Shown in pieces: positions 44,072 through 53,502 of a DNA stretch of 64,000 bases. Position 1 is the first letter of the stretch; each line of letters starts with the position of its first letter. A program made the translations under genes and the position numbers. This stretch comes from Lacinutrix himadriensis (GTDB taxonomy: Bacteria > Bacteroidota > Bacteroidia > Flavobacteriales > Flavobacteriaceae), in NCBI RefSeq assembly GCF_001418105.1, contig NZ_LIQI01000012.1, positions 214,521 to 278,520 of the forward strand, in the 5' to 3' direction. A model generated the notes under the pieces. That model saw only the letters and a program-made list of their open reading frames with translations. It was not told the DNA's origin and did not search any database.

Positions 44072-45016
44072 TTAATTAGCATCCACAAATTGTTGAATAA
44101 GCTGATTAACTTCTATCGGTTTTTCAAATTGCACAAAATGACCAGCATCCTCTACATACGCGACTTTTACTTCCTTTATTTTTTGGGAAGCTATTTCACC
44201 AACATCTTCAATAGTTAAGGTGGGATTTAAATAACGATTAGGAATAAGCATGTCTTTATTACCAAAAACAACTAATGTCTTTTTTGTAATACTTTCTAAA
44301 TCTGCATACACCGGATCGTTTAGCATTCCTGAAATACTATTGACAATAGCGGTACAATGTGCATCAAAATCTGTAGCAAATTTAATTTGTTTTCTATCCG
44401 CAATCATTCTTGAAGTTTCTTCTGGCAACTGGTAAAAGTTTAAGGCATAGTTTTTTTCAATTTGTTCGTCTGTTGTGTTTTTCACCATATCGACAGTGAA
44501 AAAACTTTTTAGCATATTAGCGCCAGCTTCAGAAAACTGTTCTAAACCTGCTGGAGCAATCAAAATTAGTTTTTCAATATCTGTTGCATAAGAAGTCGCT
44601 AGTTTAATACTTGCTTGTCCGCCCATAGAATGTCCAACAAGAACCACGTTTTTCAATTCTAATTCCGCAATGAATTTATGTAAAATTTCAGCGAAGTACG
44701 TTGGCGTATAATCTACTTCAGGTTTAGAGGATCTTCCGTATCCTGGTAAATCCAAAGCAACGCAGGTGTAGTGTTCTTTTAAATCCTTTATATTTTCAGA
44801 CCATGCATCCGAATTACTACTTAATCCATGTACAAACAACAACGTTTTTTCACCAATCCCTTCTTTAATATAGCTTATTTCTGAACTGTCAATCAGTACA
44901 GCATGCGATTTAAAATCATATTGAGAAATTATTTCTTTCATAAGTCTATCCGGTTTTTGCGAAAACATAATGGTGCTAATTAAAGTGAAAATAAATAATA
45001 GCGTAAGTCTTTTCAT
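44072..45016 (-). CDS. Exported alpha/beta hydrolase of the 3-hydroxybutyrate locus
   Basis: A 314-residue alpha/beta hydrolase with a signal peptide (LLFIFTLISTIMFSQ). The oxyanion region is LLFVHGLSSNSDAW near residue 60, the nucleophile elbow is GHSMGGQA near 130, the acid is in VFGNKDMLIPNR and the His in EDAGHFVQFEKP. It should act in the periplasm. Its stop-to-start relation with the acyl-CoA ligase gene upstream is a 4-base overlap (45013-45016), so both are surely co-translated. A natural role would be to cut the imported ester or oligomer before uptake across the inner membrane. Confidence 0.87.
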   Translation of the reverse strand: MKRLTLLFIFTLISTIMFSQKPDRLMKEIISQYDFKSHAVLIDSSEISYIKEGIGEKTLLFVHGLSSNSDAWSENIKDLKEHYTCVALDLPGYGRSSKPEVDYTPTYFAEILHKFIAELELKNVVLVGHSMGGQASIKLATSYATDIEKLILIAPAGLEQFSEAGANMLKSFFTVDMVKNTTDEQIEKNYALNFYQLPEETSRMIADRKQIKFATDFDAHCTAIVNSISGMLNDPVYADLESITKKTLVVFGNKDMLIPNRYLNPTLTIEDVGEIASQKIKEVKVAYVEDAGHFVQFEKPIEVNQLIQQFVDAN

Positions 45017-46518
45017 TGTTCTGATTTAATAGTATTAAAATAATTATATAATTTCTTTCTAGAAACTTTACCCAAACTGGTTAGCGGAATTTCATCTAAA
45101 ACAAACAGATGTTTTGGATGCTTAAAAGCTACCAGATTCTTTTTTAAAACTTCCCGAATTGCAATTACGGAAAGATCTTCGTTTTCTGTGGTTACAAACG
45201 CTATGCCGCATTCTCCCCATTTTTCATCCTTCACACTTAAAACTACTGCTTTTTTTATTCCATTTATTAATTCCAACTGCACCTCAATTTCTTGCGGATA
45301 AATATTTTCTCCACCAGAAATATACATGTCGTTTTTACGGCCTTTCATATACAAAAACCCTTCTTCATCACTATATGCAAAGTCGCCAGTAAACAGCCAT
45401 CCTTTTTTTATTTTGCTGCTGGTTTTAACGGAATTATTCCAATAACCTGGAGTTACAATATTTCCTTTAATACAGAGTTCGCCAACTTCATTTGTTTTAA
45501 CGGCCTCTCCTTTTGCATTCACAATTTTTAGATCTAAATAAAAATTAGGCTTTCCTATAGAATTTGGTTTAAGCACTGCCATTTTATGATGTAAAGAAGT
45601 AATACTTGGTCCAGCTTCGGTTAAACCATAGCCTGGTCTTATGTAAATATTTTTTTCAGTTTTCCAGAAAGAAACAAGTTCGGATGGCACTTTTTCTCCA
45701 CCAGAAATAATGTAACGCATTTTTTCTAGGTTGACATTTTTAAAAACATCCGTTTTTTGCATCATTAATAGCATGGTTGGCAAAGCCATAAACAAAGTCG
45801 TTTTGTTGCGTTCTAAAAGGCATAATATGTTTTCGGCATCAAACTTTTCTAACATACCAATATGTGCTCCTTTATGCAAAAGTGGCGTTATAAAAACATT
45901 CCATCCAGATGTATGATACGGCGGCAAGGTATTTATTGTGGAATCTCGAAAGGTAATCCCCAACTGCATCGATGTATTTAAGCTATTCCAAAATAACATT
46001 TTATTGGTATAAATAACACCTTTTGGCGCACCTGTAGTTCCCGAAGTATAAAATATAAATAAGGCATTATCCTCTTTAATAGAATAGGTTTTTACTGCAT
46101 GATTTTCTTCATTTTGAAAAAAGTGTTCTAGTTTGTCCACAGAGATTGTCTGTATCTTTTCTAGTGGTAATTGCCCTAATTTATCCTGATGGTTTTTATT
46201 ATATATAAATAAACAAGGCGTACAGTCTACAAGAAGTTTTGCTATTTCATTTACCGGCAAGCGATAATTTAAAGGAACCATTACCAAACCCATACGCTGG
46301 CAAGCCACAAAGAGCACCATATATTCTAGGCTATGCTCTGCCAAAACAGCGATTCTATCGCCTTCTTCCAAATGAAGCTCGGTGAATTTATGGATTAACC
46401 GATTGGCATAGACATGCAAGTCGTTATACGTATAACTGATATTAGTGTCATACGATGTTAATGCAATTTTATCGGGCGTATAATCTGCCCATTTAGCTGT
46501 CCAATCTAGTGCGTCCAC
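45013..46518 (-). CDS. AMP-forming acyl-CoA synthetase of the 3-hydroxybutyrate locus
   Basis: A 501-residue class I adenylate-forming ligase. The P-loop is FYTSGTTGAPKGVIY near residue 155, the A5 motif GYGLTEAGPS near 297, A7/A8 FTGDFAYSDEEGF and MKGRKNDMYISGGENIYP near 395, and the catalytic Lys in LGKVSRKKL near 490. It joins a carboxylic acid to CoA with ATP. Family members include acetoacetyl-, fatty-acyl- and benzoyl-CoA ligases; given the neighbours, acetoacetate or 3-hydroxybutyrate is the best guess. The start overlaps the symporter gene by 26 bases. Confidence 0.9.
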   Translation of the reverse strand: MDALDWTAKWADYTPDKIALTSYDTNISYTYNDLHVYANRLIHKFTELHLEEGDRIAVLAEHSLEYMVLFVACQRMGLVMVPLNYRLPVNEIAKLLVDCTPCLFIYNKNHQDKLGQLPLEKIQTISVDKLEHFFQNEENHAVKTYSIKEDNALFIFYTSGTTGAPKGVIYTNKMLFWNSLNTSMQLGITFRDSTINTLPPYHTSGWNVFITPLLHKGAHIGMLEKFDAENILCLLERNKTTLFMALPTMLLMMQKTDVFKNVNLEKMRYIISGGEKVPSELVSFWKTEKNIYIRPGYGLTEAGPSITSLHHKMAVLKPNSIGKPNFYLDLKIVNAKGEAVKTNEVGELCIKGNIVTPGYWNNSVKTSSKIKKGWLFTGDFAYSDEEGFLYMKGRKNDMYISGGENIYPQEIEVQLELINGIKKAVVLSVKDEKWGECGIAFVTTENEDLSVIAIREVLKKNLVAFKHPKHLFVLDEIPLTSLGKVSRKKLYNYFNTIKSEQ

Positions 46519-48028
46519 TTGCTTCTTTATTAAAATCTATTTTATATATAATGTAACCAATTACTAGGGATGTTATTATTCCTATTGCCGCAGAAACCCC
46601 TGGATTATTAACCGGTTCTTGCATGTACGGTGTTATTCTTCCGTAGTAAATACCAAAATGTACTACTATTGCCGTAATACTTGCTATAAAAACAGCCCTT
46701 AAAGAAACATTATCTAAAAATGTTCCAAACAAAACAGGAACAAAAGCAGCCGCAAAGTAAGCATAGACTCCGTTTTGAGCAAAAATAGCCACACTAACGT
46801 CTGGGTTTTTAATTTGTTGCCAACTTAATAAAAAGCTCACAACGCCAAGGACAACAATAACTGCTTTATTGATTGAAATTGTTTTTTCGGTAAACCTATC
46901 CTTAAACAAAGGATTGATGATATCTGAAGTAATGGTAATAGACAACGATTGTATTAAGCTTTCTAAAGTGGATAATCCTGCAGAAATTAAACCCACAACA
47001 ATTACTAATCCAATACCAACAGAAAACTTAGTAACTACGTAGGTTGGTATAATTTCATCCATTCGTAATTTTTCACCATTGACCATAAAGTCAGGAAAAC
47101 TAATTCGAGCATACAAACCAACAATCACGACTAAAAAGAAAACAATCATAAAAGCAATCCCGCTAAACAAATAGGTGTTTATTTTTGAAGAATCTTTTAA
47201 TAATAAGGATTTTGTAATAATGTGTGGCTGACAAACAATGGCAACACCAATTACTATTTGGGTGAAAATAATTTCAAAATAATCACGAAAAAGAAAGCTT
47301 GATGGGTTTGTAGGTTTGGTAAGATTAGGGTCTATGGCATTTAATTTATCGAAGAAACCAGAAATACCATCTGTAAAATATTCAGATCCAGAACTAATTA
47401 AAATAATAGCTACAACAAACATAATAATCGCCTGAATAGTATTGGTATACACCATAGAGTTTGCGCCACCAAACATCATATAACCAAATACAAATACGGT
47501 AATTCCCATAAGTACATAAAAAGGATCTGCATTTAGGGATTTAGAAATAACCTGTGTTAATCCTACATTAATTAGTACGATAAAAGTAATGAGTAAGAGC
47601 GCTATAATACCGAAGAAAAACGCATAGCTTTTACTTTTATACCGTTTCCCTATCCATTGCGCCATGGTTGTGGCTTTCACAGAATTCCCTTGCTTTACAA
47701 AACCTTTGGTAAAAACAATTAGCGATAGAAATGCAGCAATAGGTAATACAACTGCGAAAGAGATTACTCCAGAAATTCCGTATAGCGCTATAAATCCGGG
47801 ATTAATAATAAAGGTTGCAGCACTTGTCATGGAAGCTGCCAAAGACAAACCAACTACCCAAGAAGGGAAACCTATATTACCAACGGCATAATCTTTTATG
47901 CTTGTGTTTTTTCGAGCGCCACGTATGACGAAAAATAATATTACTGCAGCATACACTGCTAATAAAATCCACATATAAGTCACTAACTTGTCTGATGCTA
48001 TCATTTCTATTTTTGTCTTTAAAAACAA
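46493..48028 (-). CDS. Sodium:solute symporter family transporter
   Basis: A 511-residue polytopic inner-membrane protein with about thirteen helices, matching the SSS family (acetate, proline, sugar and carboxylate symporters). Typical parts: DYAVGNIGFPSWVVGLSLAASMTSAATFI near residue 45 and the FGGANSMVYTNTIQAIIMF segment near 185. It is the first gene of the run of overlapping genes in the 3-hydroxybutyrate locus (overlap 26 bases with the ligase gene) and would take up the carboxylate product. An ATG at 48004 (MIASDKL) is an alternative start. Confidence 0.9.
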   Translation of the reverse strand: MFLKTKIEMIASDKLVTYMWILLAVYAAVILFFVIRGARKNTSIKDYAVGNIGFPSWVVGLSLAASMTSAATFIINPGFIALYGISGVISFAVVLPIAAFLSLIVFTKGFVKQGNSVKATTMAQWIGKRYKSKSYAFFFGIIALLLITFIVLINVGLTQVISKSLNADPFYVLMGITVFVFGYMMFGGANSMVYTNTIQAIIMFVVAIILISSGSEYFTDGISGFFDKLNAIDPNLTKPTNPSSFLFRDYFEIIFTQIVIGVAIVCQPHIITKSLLLKDSSKINTYLFSGIAFMIVFFLVVIVGLYARISFPDFMVNGEKLRMDEIIPTYVVTKFSVGIGLVIVVGLISAGLSTLESLIQSLSITITSDIINPLFKDRFTEKTISINKAVIVVLGVVSFLLSWQQIKNPDVSVAIFAQNGVYAYFAAAFVPVLFGTFLDNVSLRAVFIASITAIVVHFGIYYGRITPYMQEPVNNPGVSAAIGIITSLVIGYIIYKIDFNKEASGRTRLDS

Positions 48029-48220
48029 ATAACAAACTTTATATTATTTTGATTTCAAATATTCATCTTAATAAAGGTATGACTTTTATAAATTAAAACA
48101 CAGAAATAACCAAACACATTGTATTATATACAAAAATAGATTATGTGACTTTTATAACAACAACTATTATTACAGGAATATTATTAGTATTCCATTTTAT
48201 CTTTTTTAAATATAGCGCAT

Positions 48221-48260
48221 AAAAAAACACCTTTACTTATTAGATAAGTAAAGGTGTTTT
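48221..48260 (-). terminator. Intrinsic terminator of the rplU-rpmA operon
   Basis: Perfect 17-bp arms AAAACACCTTTACTTAT / ATAAGTAAAGGTGTTTT, with a T run on the minus strand. Confidence 0.87.
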
Positions 48261-48285
48261 AAATTTTTAAGGATTTATAAAATTC

Positions 48286-48546
48286 TTAAACTTCGAAAGG
48301 CTCAATAGATACATAAGATCTATTGTTTCTTTTTTTAGTGAATTTTACAAGACCATCTACTCTAGCGTGTAAAGTATGATCTTTTCCTTGGTATACGTTC
48401 TCCGCTGGGTGATGCGTATTACCTCTTTGTCTTAATATGATATTTCCAGCAATAGCAGCTTGTCCACCAAATATCTTCACGCCTAAACGTTTTGATTCTG
48501 ATTCTCTACCATTCTTCGAACTACCAACTCCTTTTTTATGAGCCAT
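48286..48546 (-). CDS. rpmA: 50S ribosomal protein L27
   Basis: An 86-residue bL27 with the usual start [20 protein letters not shown] and the conserved [22 protein letters not shown] segment. The N-terminus reaches the peptidyl-transferase centre. There is no N-terminal cleavable extension. It lies 41 bases downstream of rplU on the same strand, the universal order. Confidence 0.98.
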   Translation of the reverse strand: MAHKKGVGSSKNGRESESKRLGVKIFGGQAAIAGNIILRQRGNTHHPAENVYQGKDHTLHARVDGLVKFTKKRNNRSYVSIEPFEV

Positions 48547-48587
48547 TGTCTTAAGGTTTTATTTGTTATACTTCAGTAGTTTCGCAA

Positions 48588-49226
48588 TTAAGCTTTACCA
48601 CCATCTAATTCGTCTTGCCATTTTTTAAGCTCGTCCCACTTACCATCAGCAGCTAATTTAGCTTGTGCTGGCCAAGTATCTGTTACGTGACTACCACGAA
48701 CACCTGCAATGATTTCAGAAATTTTTGCTGCATCTGTTTTAGCTAAATCTGCGAAAGTCGCGATTCCAGCTTCTACTAATGTTTCAGCAATTTTAGGTCC
48801 AATACCTTCAACTTTCTTTAAATCATCTGCTTTACCTGTTGCTTTTTTAGCAGCTGGTTTTGCTTCTGCCTTTGGAGCGGCAGCTTTTTTAGCTGGAGCA
48901 GCTTTTTTAGCTCCTGAAGCTACAATGCTCTCAATCACGATTTCAGTTAAGGCTTGTCTGTGTCCATTCTTTACACGGTAACCTTTTCTTCTTTTCTTTT
49001 TGAAAACAATAACTTTATCACCTTGAAGGTGCTTTAAGATTTTCACACTTACTTGTGCTCCATCTATAGCTGGGGCGCCTACAGTTACATTGCTACCATC
49101 TGCAATTAAAAGAACATTATCGAAAGACATTGTCTTTCCTTCTTCTGATGCTAAACGGTTAACAAAAACTTTTTGGTCTTTTTCAACTTTGAATTGATGC
49201 CCTGCTATCTCTACAATTGCGTACAT
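48588..49226 (-). CDS. rplU: 50S ribosomal protein L21 with a long C-terminal helix-hairpin-helix extension
   Basis: A 212-residue bL21. The first about 105 residues are normal (MYAIVEIAGHQFKVEKDQKV, then VKILKHLQGDKVIVFKKKRRKGYRVKNGHRQ); E. coli L21 ends about there. An Ala/Lys linker (APAKKAAAPKAEAKPAAKK) is followed by a roughly 75-residue domain with DDLKKVEGIGPKIAETLVEAGI, a helix-hairpin-helix of the type found in nucleic-acid-binding proteins. The extension is common in Bacteroidota L21 proteins; it may bind rRNA or a partner at the ribosome surface. Confidence 0.96.
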   Translation of the reverse strand: MYAIVEIAGHQFKVEKDQKVFVNRLASEEGKTMSFDNVLLIADGSNVTVGAPAIDGAQVSVKILKHLQGDKVIVFKKKRRKGYRVKNGHRQALTEIVIESIVASGAKKAAPAKKAAAPKAEAKPAAKKATGKADDLKKVEGIGPKIAETLVEAGIATFADLAKTDAAKISEIIAGVRGSHVTDTWPAQAKLAADGKWDELKKWQDELDGGKA

Positions 49227-49323
49227 AGCGTAACGTTTTTATTAATTAATTTATATAAAATAATCTCATTTTCCTTAGAAAACGGATGCAAATATACTGC
49301 TAATTAATTAAACTACAAACGTT

Positions 49324-49779
49324 TTATTGCTTTTGAACAACTTTTGTGCTGTTTTTTAAAACCTGCATGAAAGTCAGTGTTAAAATTGTTGAAGATGCTA
49401 AACCCTCTACCAGAATTACAAAGATTAAAATTCCGCCGCCATAATCACTATTATGAAACCAATCTTTTAATAAGGTATTCATAAAATCTACATCTATATG
49501 AAACATGTAAACCCCCATAAATAAGGCAAAAAGGAAGGTTGCAATAAAACCAGTAATTAATCCAACTTTAAAACCGTTTGTATAATTAAAATCTCCCCCA
49601 GATATGGATTTATACCTTTTAATAGCAACATAAATTCCGTAGGCCATAAATAATCCGTTTACCATTCTAAACCAGGGATTGGTATGCAGTCCTAACAATT
49701 TAATAATTAAAAAATATGCTATAAGCGCTATAGTTGTAAAAACGCCATATTTAACAGCTACAGATGAAGAAGAATTCAT
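49324..49779 (-). CDS. DUF4199 family membrane protein
   Basis: A 151-residue protein with four hydrophobic helices, beginning with VAVKYGVFTTIALIAYFLI and containing GLFMAYGIYVAIKRYK and GGDFNYTNGFKVGLITGFIAT, the conserved signature of DUF4199. The family is widespread in Bacteroidota and its function unknown. It is transcribed alone, on the minus strand, divergent from the M16 peptidase genes. Confidence 0.88.
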   Translation of the reverse strand: MNSSSSVAVKYGVFTTIALIAYFLIIKLLGLHTNPWFRMVNGLFMAYGIYVAIKRYKSISGGDFNYTNGFKVGLITGFIATFLFALFMGVYMFHIDVDFMNTLLKDWFHNSDYGGGILIFVILVEGLASSTILTLTFMQVLKNSTKVVQKQ

Positions 49780-49891
49780 ATCAATAAAGCTTTAAGGGTT
49801 ATACTCTTTTAAATTTCGTGAAAAATTTTCAATTAATATAATTTAATACTAACTTTTTGATATTGTTAACGTTAAAAATATTTATAAATAT

Positions 49892-49899
49892 TACTTTTG
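49892..49899 (+). promoter_or_regulatory. Candidate -7 promoter element for the M16 peptidase operon
   Basis: TACTTTTG fits the Bacteroidota -7 consensus and lies about 65 bases before the first M16 start. The nearest upstream TTG is farther than usual (about 26 bases), so this is tentative. Confidence 0.4.
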
Positions 49900-49963
49900 A
49901 AATTCTGTAACTATTCCTAATAGTTAAGGACAAATCATTAAAATTATATAAACCAAAGACACA

Positions 49964-51283
49964 ATGAAAAAACACATTTTAGCTTTAGCTTCTTTATGTT
50001 TCGCTGGCTTAACAGCAACTGCTCAAGAAGTTAAGTATGAAGAGTACGATTTAGATAACGGCATGCACGTTATCTTACATAAAGACAACTCTGCTCCTGT
50101 AGTAACAACCTCTGTAATGTATCATGTAGGTGCAAAAGATGAAAACCCAGAACGTACTGGTTTTGCTCACTTTTTTGAACACCTTTTATTCGAAGGTACA
50201 GAAAACATTAAAAGAGGAGATTGGTTTAACATAGTTACCTCTAATGGAGGAAGCAACAATGCCAACACCACAGACGACAGAACGTATTACTACGAAGTAT
50301 TTCCTTCTAACAGTGTAGAACTTGGTTTATGGATGGAATCGGAAAGATTAATGCATCCTATTATTAATCAAGTTGGTGTCGACACACAAAACGAAGTTGT
50401 TAAAGAAGAAAAACGTTTACGTGTAGACAACTCTCCATATGGTAAGTTTTTTGAAAATGTAAAGAAAAACATGTTTAAAAAACACCCTTACAGATGGACA
50501 ACTATTGGAGAAATGTCACATTTAGACGCTGCTACTTTAGAAGAGTTTCAAGCATTCAATAAGAAATTCTATGTACCAAACAACGCTGTTTTAGTGGTTG
50601 CTGGAGATATAGATGTTCCTGCTGTGAAAAAAATGATTCAAGATTATTTTGGACCAATTCCTAGAGGAGAAGAAATCACTAGAAACTTCCCTAAAGAAGA
50701 CCCAATTACAACTCCTATTAAAGCAACTGCTTACGATAGCAACATTCAAATACCTGCAATTGTAGCTGCGTACAGAACACCTTCAATGAAAGATAAAGAC
50801 GCTTATGCGTTAGATATGTTGTCTACTTATTTAAGTAGTGGAAAGAGTTCTATATTATATAAAAAATTAGTGGACGAGAAAAAAATGGCACTACAAGTTG
50901 GAGCATTTAATAACAGTCAAGAAGATTATGGAACTTATATTTTATACGGAATGCCTTTAGGTGATGTTAAACTTGAAGATTTACTTAAAGAAATAGATGA
51001 AGAAATTGTGAAAGTTCAAAATGAATTGATTTCAGAAAGAGACTACCAAAAACTTCAAAACAAATCGGAAAACCAGTTTGTAAACTCCAATTCTGGCGTA
51101 GAAGGTATTGCAGGATCCCTAGCAACATATTACATGTTATATGGTGACACCGCTTTAATTAATAAAGAAATTGAAATCTATAGATCTATTACTAGAGAAG
51201 ATATTCAAGCGGTAGCAAAAAAATACCTAAACGCTAATCAACGATTAGAAATGGAATATTTACCAGAAGAAAAAGAGCAATAA
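49964..51283 (+). CDS. M16 family zinc peptidase (active subunit)
   Basis: A 439-residue secreted M16 peptidase with a signal peptide (ILALASLCFAGLTATAQ). The inverted zinc motif HxxEH is HFFEH at about residue 68 in GFAHFFEHLLFEGT, with the third ligand Glu in NEVVKEEKRLRVDN. The second half has the typical VAGDIDVPAVKKMIQDYFG and RTPSMKDKDAYALDMLST segments. Together with the next gene it should form the two-part M16B peptidase, in which one partner carries the zinc site. Located in the periplasm or on the outer membrane. Confidence 0.94.
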   Translation: MKKHILALASLCFAGLTATAQEVKYEEYDLDNGMHVILHKDNSAPVVTTSVMYHVGAKDENPERTGFAHFFEHLLFEGTENIKRGDWFNIVTSNGGSNNANTTDDRTYYYEVFPSNSVELGLWMESERLMHPIINQVGVDTQNEVVKEEKRLRVDNSPYGKFFENVKKNMFKKHPYRWTTIGEMSHLDAATLEEFQAFNKKFYVPNNAVLVVAGDIDVPAVKKMIQDYFGPIPRGEEITRNFPKEDPITTPIKATAYDSNIQIPAIVAAYRTPSMKDKDAYALDMLSTYLSSGKSSILYKKLVDEKKMALQVGAFNNSQEDYGTYILYGMPLGDVKLEDLLKEIDEEIVKVQNELISERDYQKLQNKSENQFVNSNSGVEGIAGSLATYYMLYGDTALINKEIEIYRSITREDIQAVAKKYLNANQRLEMEYLPEEKEQ

Positions 51284-51302
51284 AAAATTAAATTCATATA
51301 AA

Positions 51303-53366
51303 ATGAAAACAAAAATATTTACCATATTATCATTGTTTTTAATGTCAATTGGCCTACAAGCGCAAATAGATAGATCAAAACAACCAAAAGCAGGACCAGC
51401 TCCAAAAATCGCATTAGAAGTACCTGGAGAATTTGAATTACCAAACGGTTTAAAAGTACTTGTTGTAGAAAACCATAAATTACCTCGTGTTTCTTACAGC
51501 TTATCCATAGACAATAAACCCATTAAAGAAGGAGACATCGCTGGTGTATCTGGAATATTAGGAAGTATGTTAGGAAACGGAACAACAACCATTACTAAAG
51601 ATGCCTTCAATGAAGAAATAGACTTTTTAGGAGCTAGAATGAGCTTTAGATCTAATGGTGGTTACGCAAGTTCACTATCTAAATATTCAGATAGAATTCT
51701 AAATCTAATGTCAGATGCTGTTAAAAATCCTTTATTAACAGAAGAAGAATTTCAAAAAGAAAAAGAGAAAGCTATTGAAGGTTTAAAATCAAACAAAAAA
51801 AGTGTAGATGCTGTTGCTAGCCGTGTTGGTAGCGCTTTAGCTTATGGTACACATCATCCTTACGGAGAGTTTGTAACCGAAGAAACTATTGGTAAAATAA
51901 CTTTAAAAGATGTTAAAACTTTTTACGAAAGATACTACGCACCTTCCAATGCATATTTAGTAGTAGTTGGTGATGTAGATTACACCACTATTGAAAGACA
52001 AATTAGAAACTACTTTTCTACTTGGGAAAGCAATCTAAAAGTGGTTTCTACAGTGCCAGAAGCAATGCCAAATGTAAAATACACACAAATCAATTTTGTG
52101 GATATGCCAAATGCGGTACAGTCTAACATTTCTTTAACGAGTAATGTAGATTTAAAAATGAACGATCCAGATTACCATGCTGTTTTAATCGCTAATAAAA
52201 TATTAGGTGGTGGTTTTAACAGTTACTTAAATATGAATCTTCGTGAAGCTCATGGGTATACTTATGGTGCGCGTTCTAGTGTAGGTTCAGATAAATACGT
52301 ATCTCGTTTTAAAGCTGGAGCAGCAGTTCGTAATGCAGTAACAGACAGTGCTGTTGTTGAAACTTTAAAAGAAATTAAACGTATAAAAGAAGAACCTGTT
52401 TCTACACAAGCTTTAGAAAATGCAAAAGCAAAATATCTTGGTGACTTTGTATTAGCTTTAGAGAATCCTCAAAATATTGCTCGTTATGCGTTAAACATAA
52501 AACTAAACGATTTACCAAAAGACTTTTATACTACCTATTTAGAAAAGATAAAAGCAGTTACTATAGAAGATGTACAAAGAGTAGCAAACAAATACTTTGG
52601 TACAGAAAGCGCTAGAATTGTTGTCATTGGAAAAGGTAGCGAAGTGCTAGAAAATTTAGAAAAAGTAACCTTTAACGGAAGCAATGTGCCAATCAAATAT
52701 TATGATGCATATGCGAATCAAGTTGAAAAACCGAACTACAATATAGAGATGCCAAGTGATGTAGATGCAAACTCGGTGCTTAACAAGTATATTGATGCTA
52801 TTGGTGGAAAAACTAATTTAGACAAAGTAAACTCTGTTTTTATGACTGCTGAAGCGGAATTACAACCAGGTATGATGATGCTTCTAGAAATGAAGAAAAC
52901 ATCTAAAGACCAATTTGCAACAGAAATTTTTGCTATGGGACAATCTATGATGAAAACAGTTGTTGACGGTGAAGCTGGTTACAAAGTACAACAAGGACAA
53001 CGTTCTGAAATGAGCCCGGAAGAAGTGAAGACCACACAAGAAGAAGGTTCTCCATTTCCAGAAGTAAACTACTTAAAGAGCGGAGTTACTTTAGAAAAAA
53101 TTGAAGATATTGACGGAGAAAAAGCTTACAGAATTAAAATTTCTGATACGCAAACAAACTTTTACAGTGTAGAAACTGGATTAAAAATAAAAGTTGAAAA
53201 AACATCTCCAATGGGTTCTGCTTCAACCTACTTAACAGAATACCAAGAAATATCTGGTATAAAATTCCCGTTTAAAATCGGACAAACAAATGGACCACGT
53301 AAATTTGATTTCATTGTAAAAGAAATCAAAGTAAACGAAGGGGTTACCGATGCCGATTTTAACTAA
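51303..53366 (+). CDS. M16 family peptidase-like protein without zinc motif, with C-terminal extension
   Basis: A 687-residue secreted protein (signal IFTILSLFLMSIGLQAQ). The first about 450 residues are two M16 domains, but the HxxEH site is missing: the equivalent helix reads GILGSMLGNGT. The R/Y pair typical of the non-catalytic partner is present (NSYLNMNLREAHGYTYGARS near residue 310). The C-terminal about 200 residues (from ANSVLNKYIDAIGGKTNLDK) form a further domain like those of LolA-like/outer-membrane-associated proteins. It follows the active M16 gene by 19 bases. The pair is expected to act as a heterodimer. Confidence 0.9.
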   Translation: MKTKIFTILSLFLMSIGLQAQIDRSKQPKAGPAPKIALEVPGEFELPNGLKVLVVENHKLPRVSYSLSIDNKPIKEGDIAGVSGILGSMLGNGTTTITKDAFNEEIDFLGARMSFRSNGGYASSLSKYSDRILNLMSDAVKNPLLTEEEFQKEKEKAIEGLKSNKKSVDAVASRVGSALAYGTHHPYGEFVTEETIGKITLKDVKTFYERYYAPSNAYLVVVGDVDYTTIERQIRNYFSTWESNLKVVSTVPEAMPNVKYTQINFVDMPNAVQSNISLTSNVDLKMNDPDYHAVLIANKILGGGFNSYLNMNLREAHGYTYGARSSVGSDKYVSRFKAGAAVRNAVTDSAVVETLKEIKRIKEEPVSTQALENAKAKYLGDFVLALENPQNIARYALNIKLNDLPKDFYTTYLEKIKAVTIEDVQRVANKYFGTESARIVVIGKGSEVLENLEKVTFNGSNVPIKYYDAYANQVEKPNYNIEMPSDVDANSVLNKYIDAIGGKTNLDKVNSVFMTAEAELQPGMMMLLEMKKTSKDQFATEIFAMGQSMMKTVVDGEAGYKVQQGQRSEMSPEEVKTTQEEGSPFPEVNYLKSGVTLEKIEDIDGEKAYRIKISDTQTNFYSVETGLKIKVEKTSPMGSASTYLTEYQEISGIKFPFKIGQTNGPRKFDFIVKEIKVNEGVTDADFN

Positions 53367-53376
53367 TTAAAACAAT

Positions 53377-53450
53377 TGTCATTGCAACCAAAGTGGAGAA
53401 ATCTATTCATCATTTACCAATTAGATTTTTCTACTACATTCAAAATGACA
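53377..53450. repeat. TGTCA-type dispersed repeat, paired form
   Basis: A 74-base imperfect palindrome from TGTCATTGCAACCAAAGTGG (with AGAAATCT) to AGATTTTTCTACTACATTCA and AAATGACA, right after the M16 stop codon. Partner of the copy at 25681-25752. Confidence 0.7.
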
Positions 53451-53464
53451 TCCTATAAAAAATT

Positions 53465-53495
53465 AAAACCGAAGCTTAACTGCTTCGGTTTTTTT
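53465..53495. terminator. Bidirectional intrinsic terminator
   Basis: Arms AAAACCGAAGC / GCTTCGGTTTT followed by a T run, between the M16 operon and the convergent EamA gene. Confidence 0.88.
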
Positions 53496-53502
53496 ATGCG
53501 CA

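Noticed and set aside
42541..48088. Shared TATGACTTT motif upstream of the TonB receptor (42541) and the symporter (48079) as an operator
   Set aside because: The same word occurs at about 18953 near an unrelated gene and inside coding DNA at 42620, so it is likely chance in AT-rich DNA.
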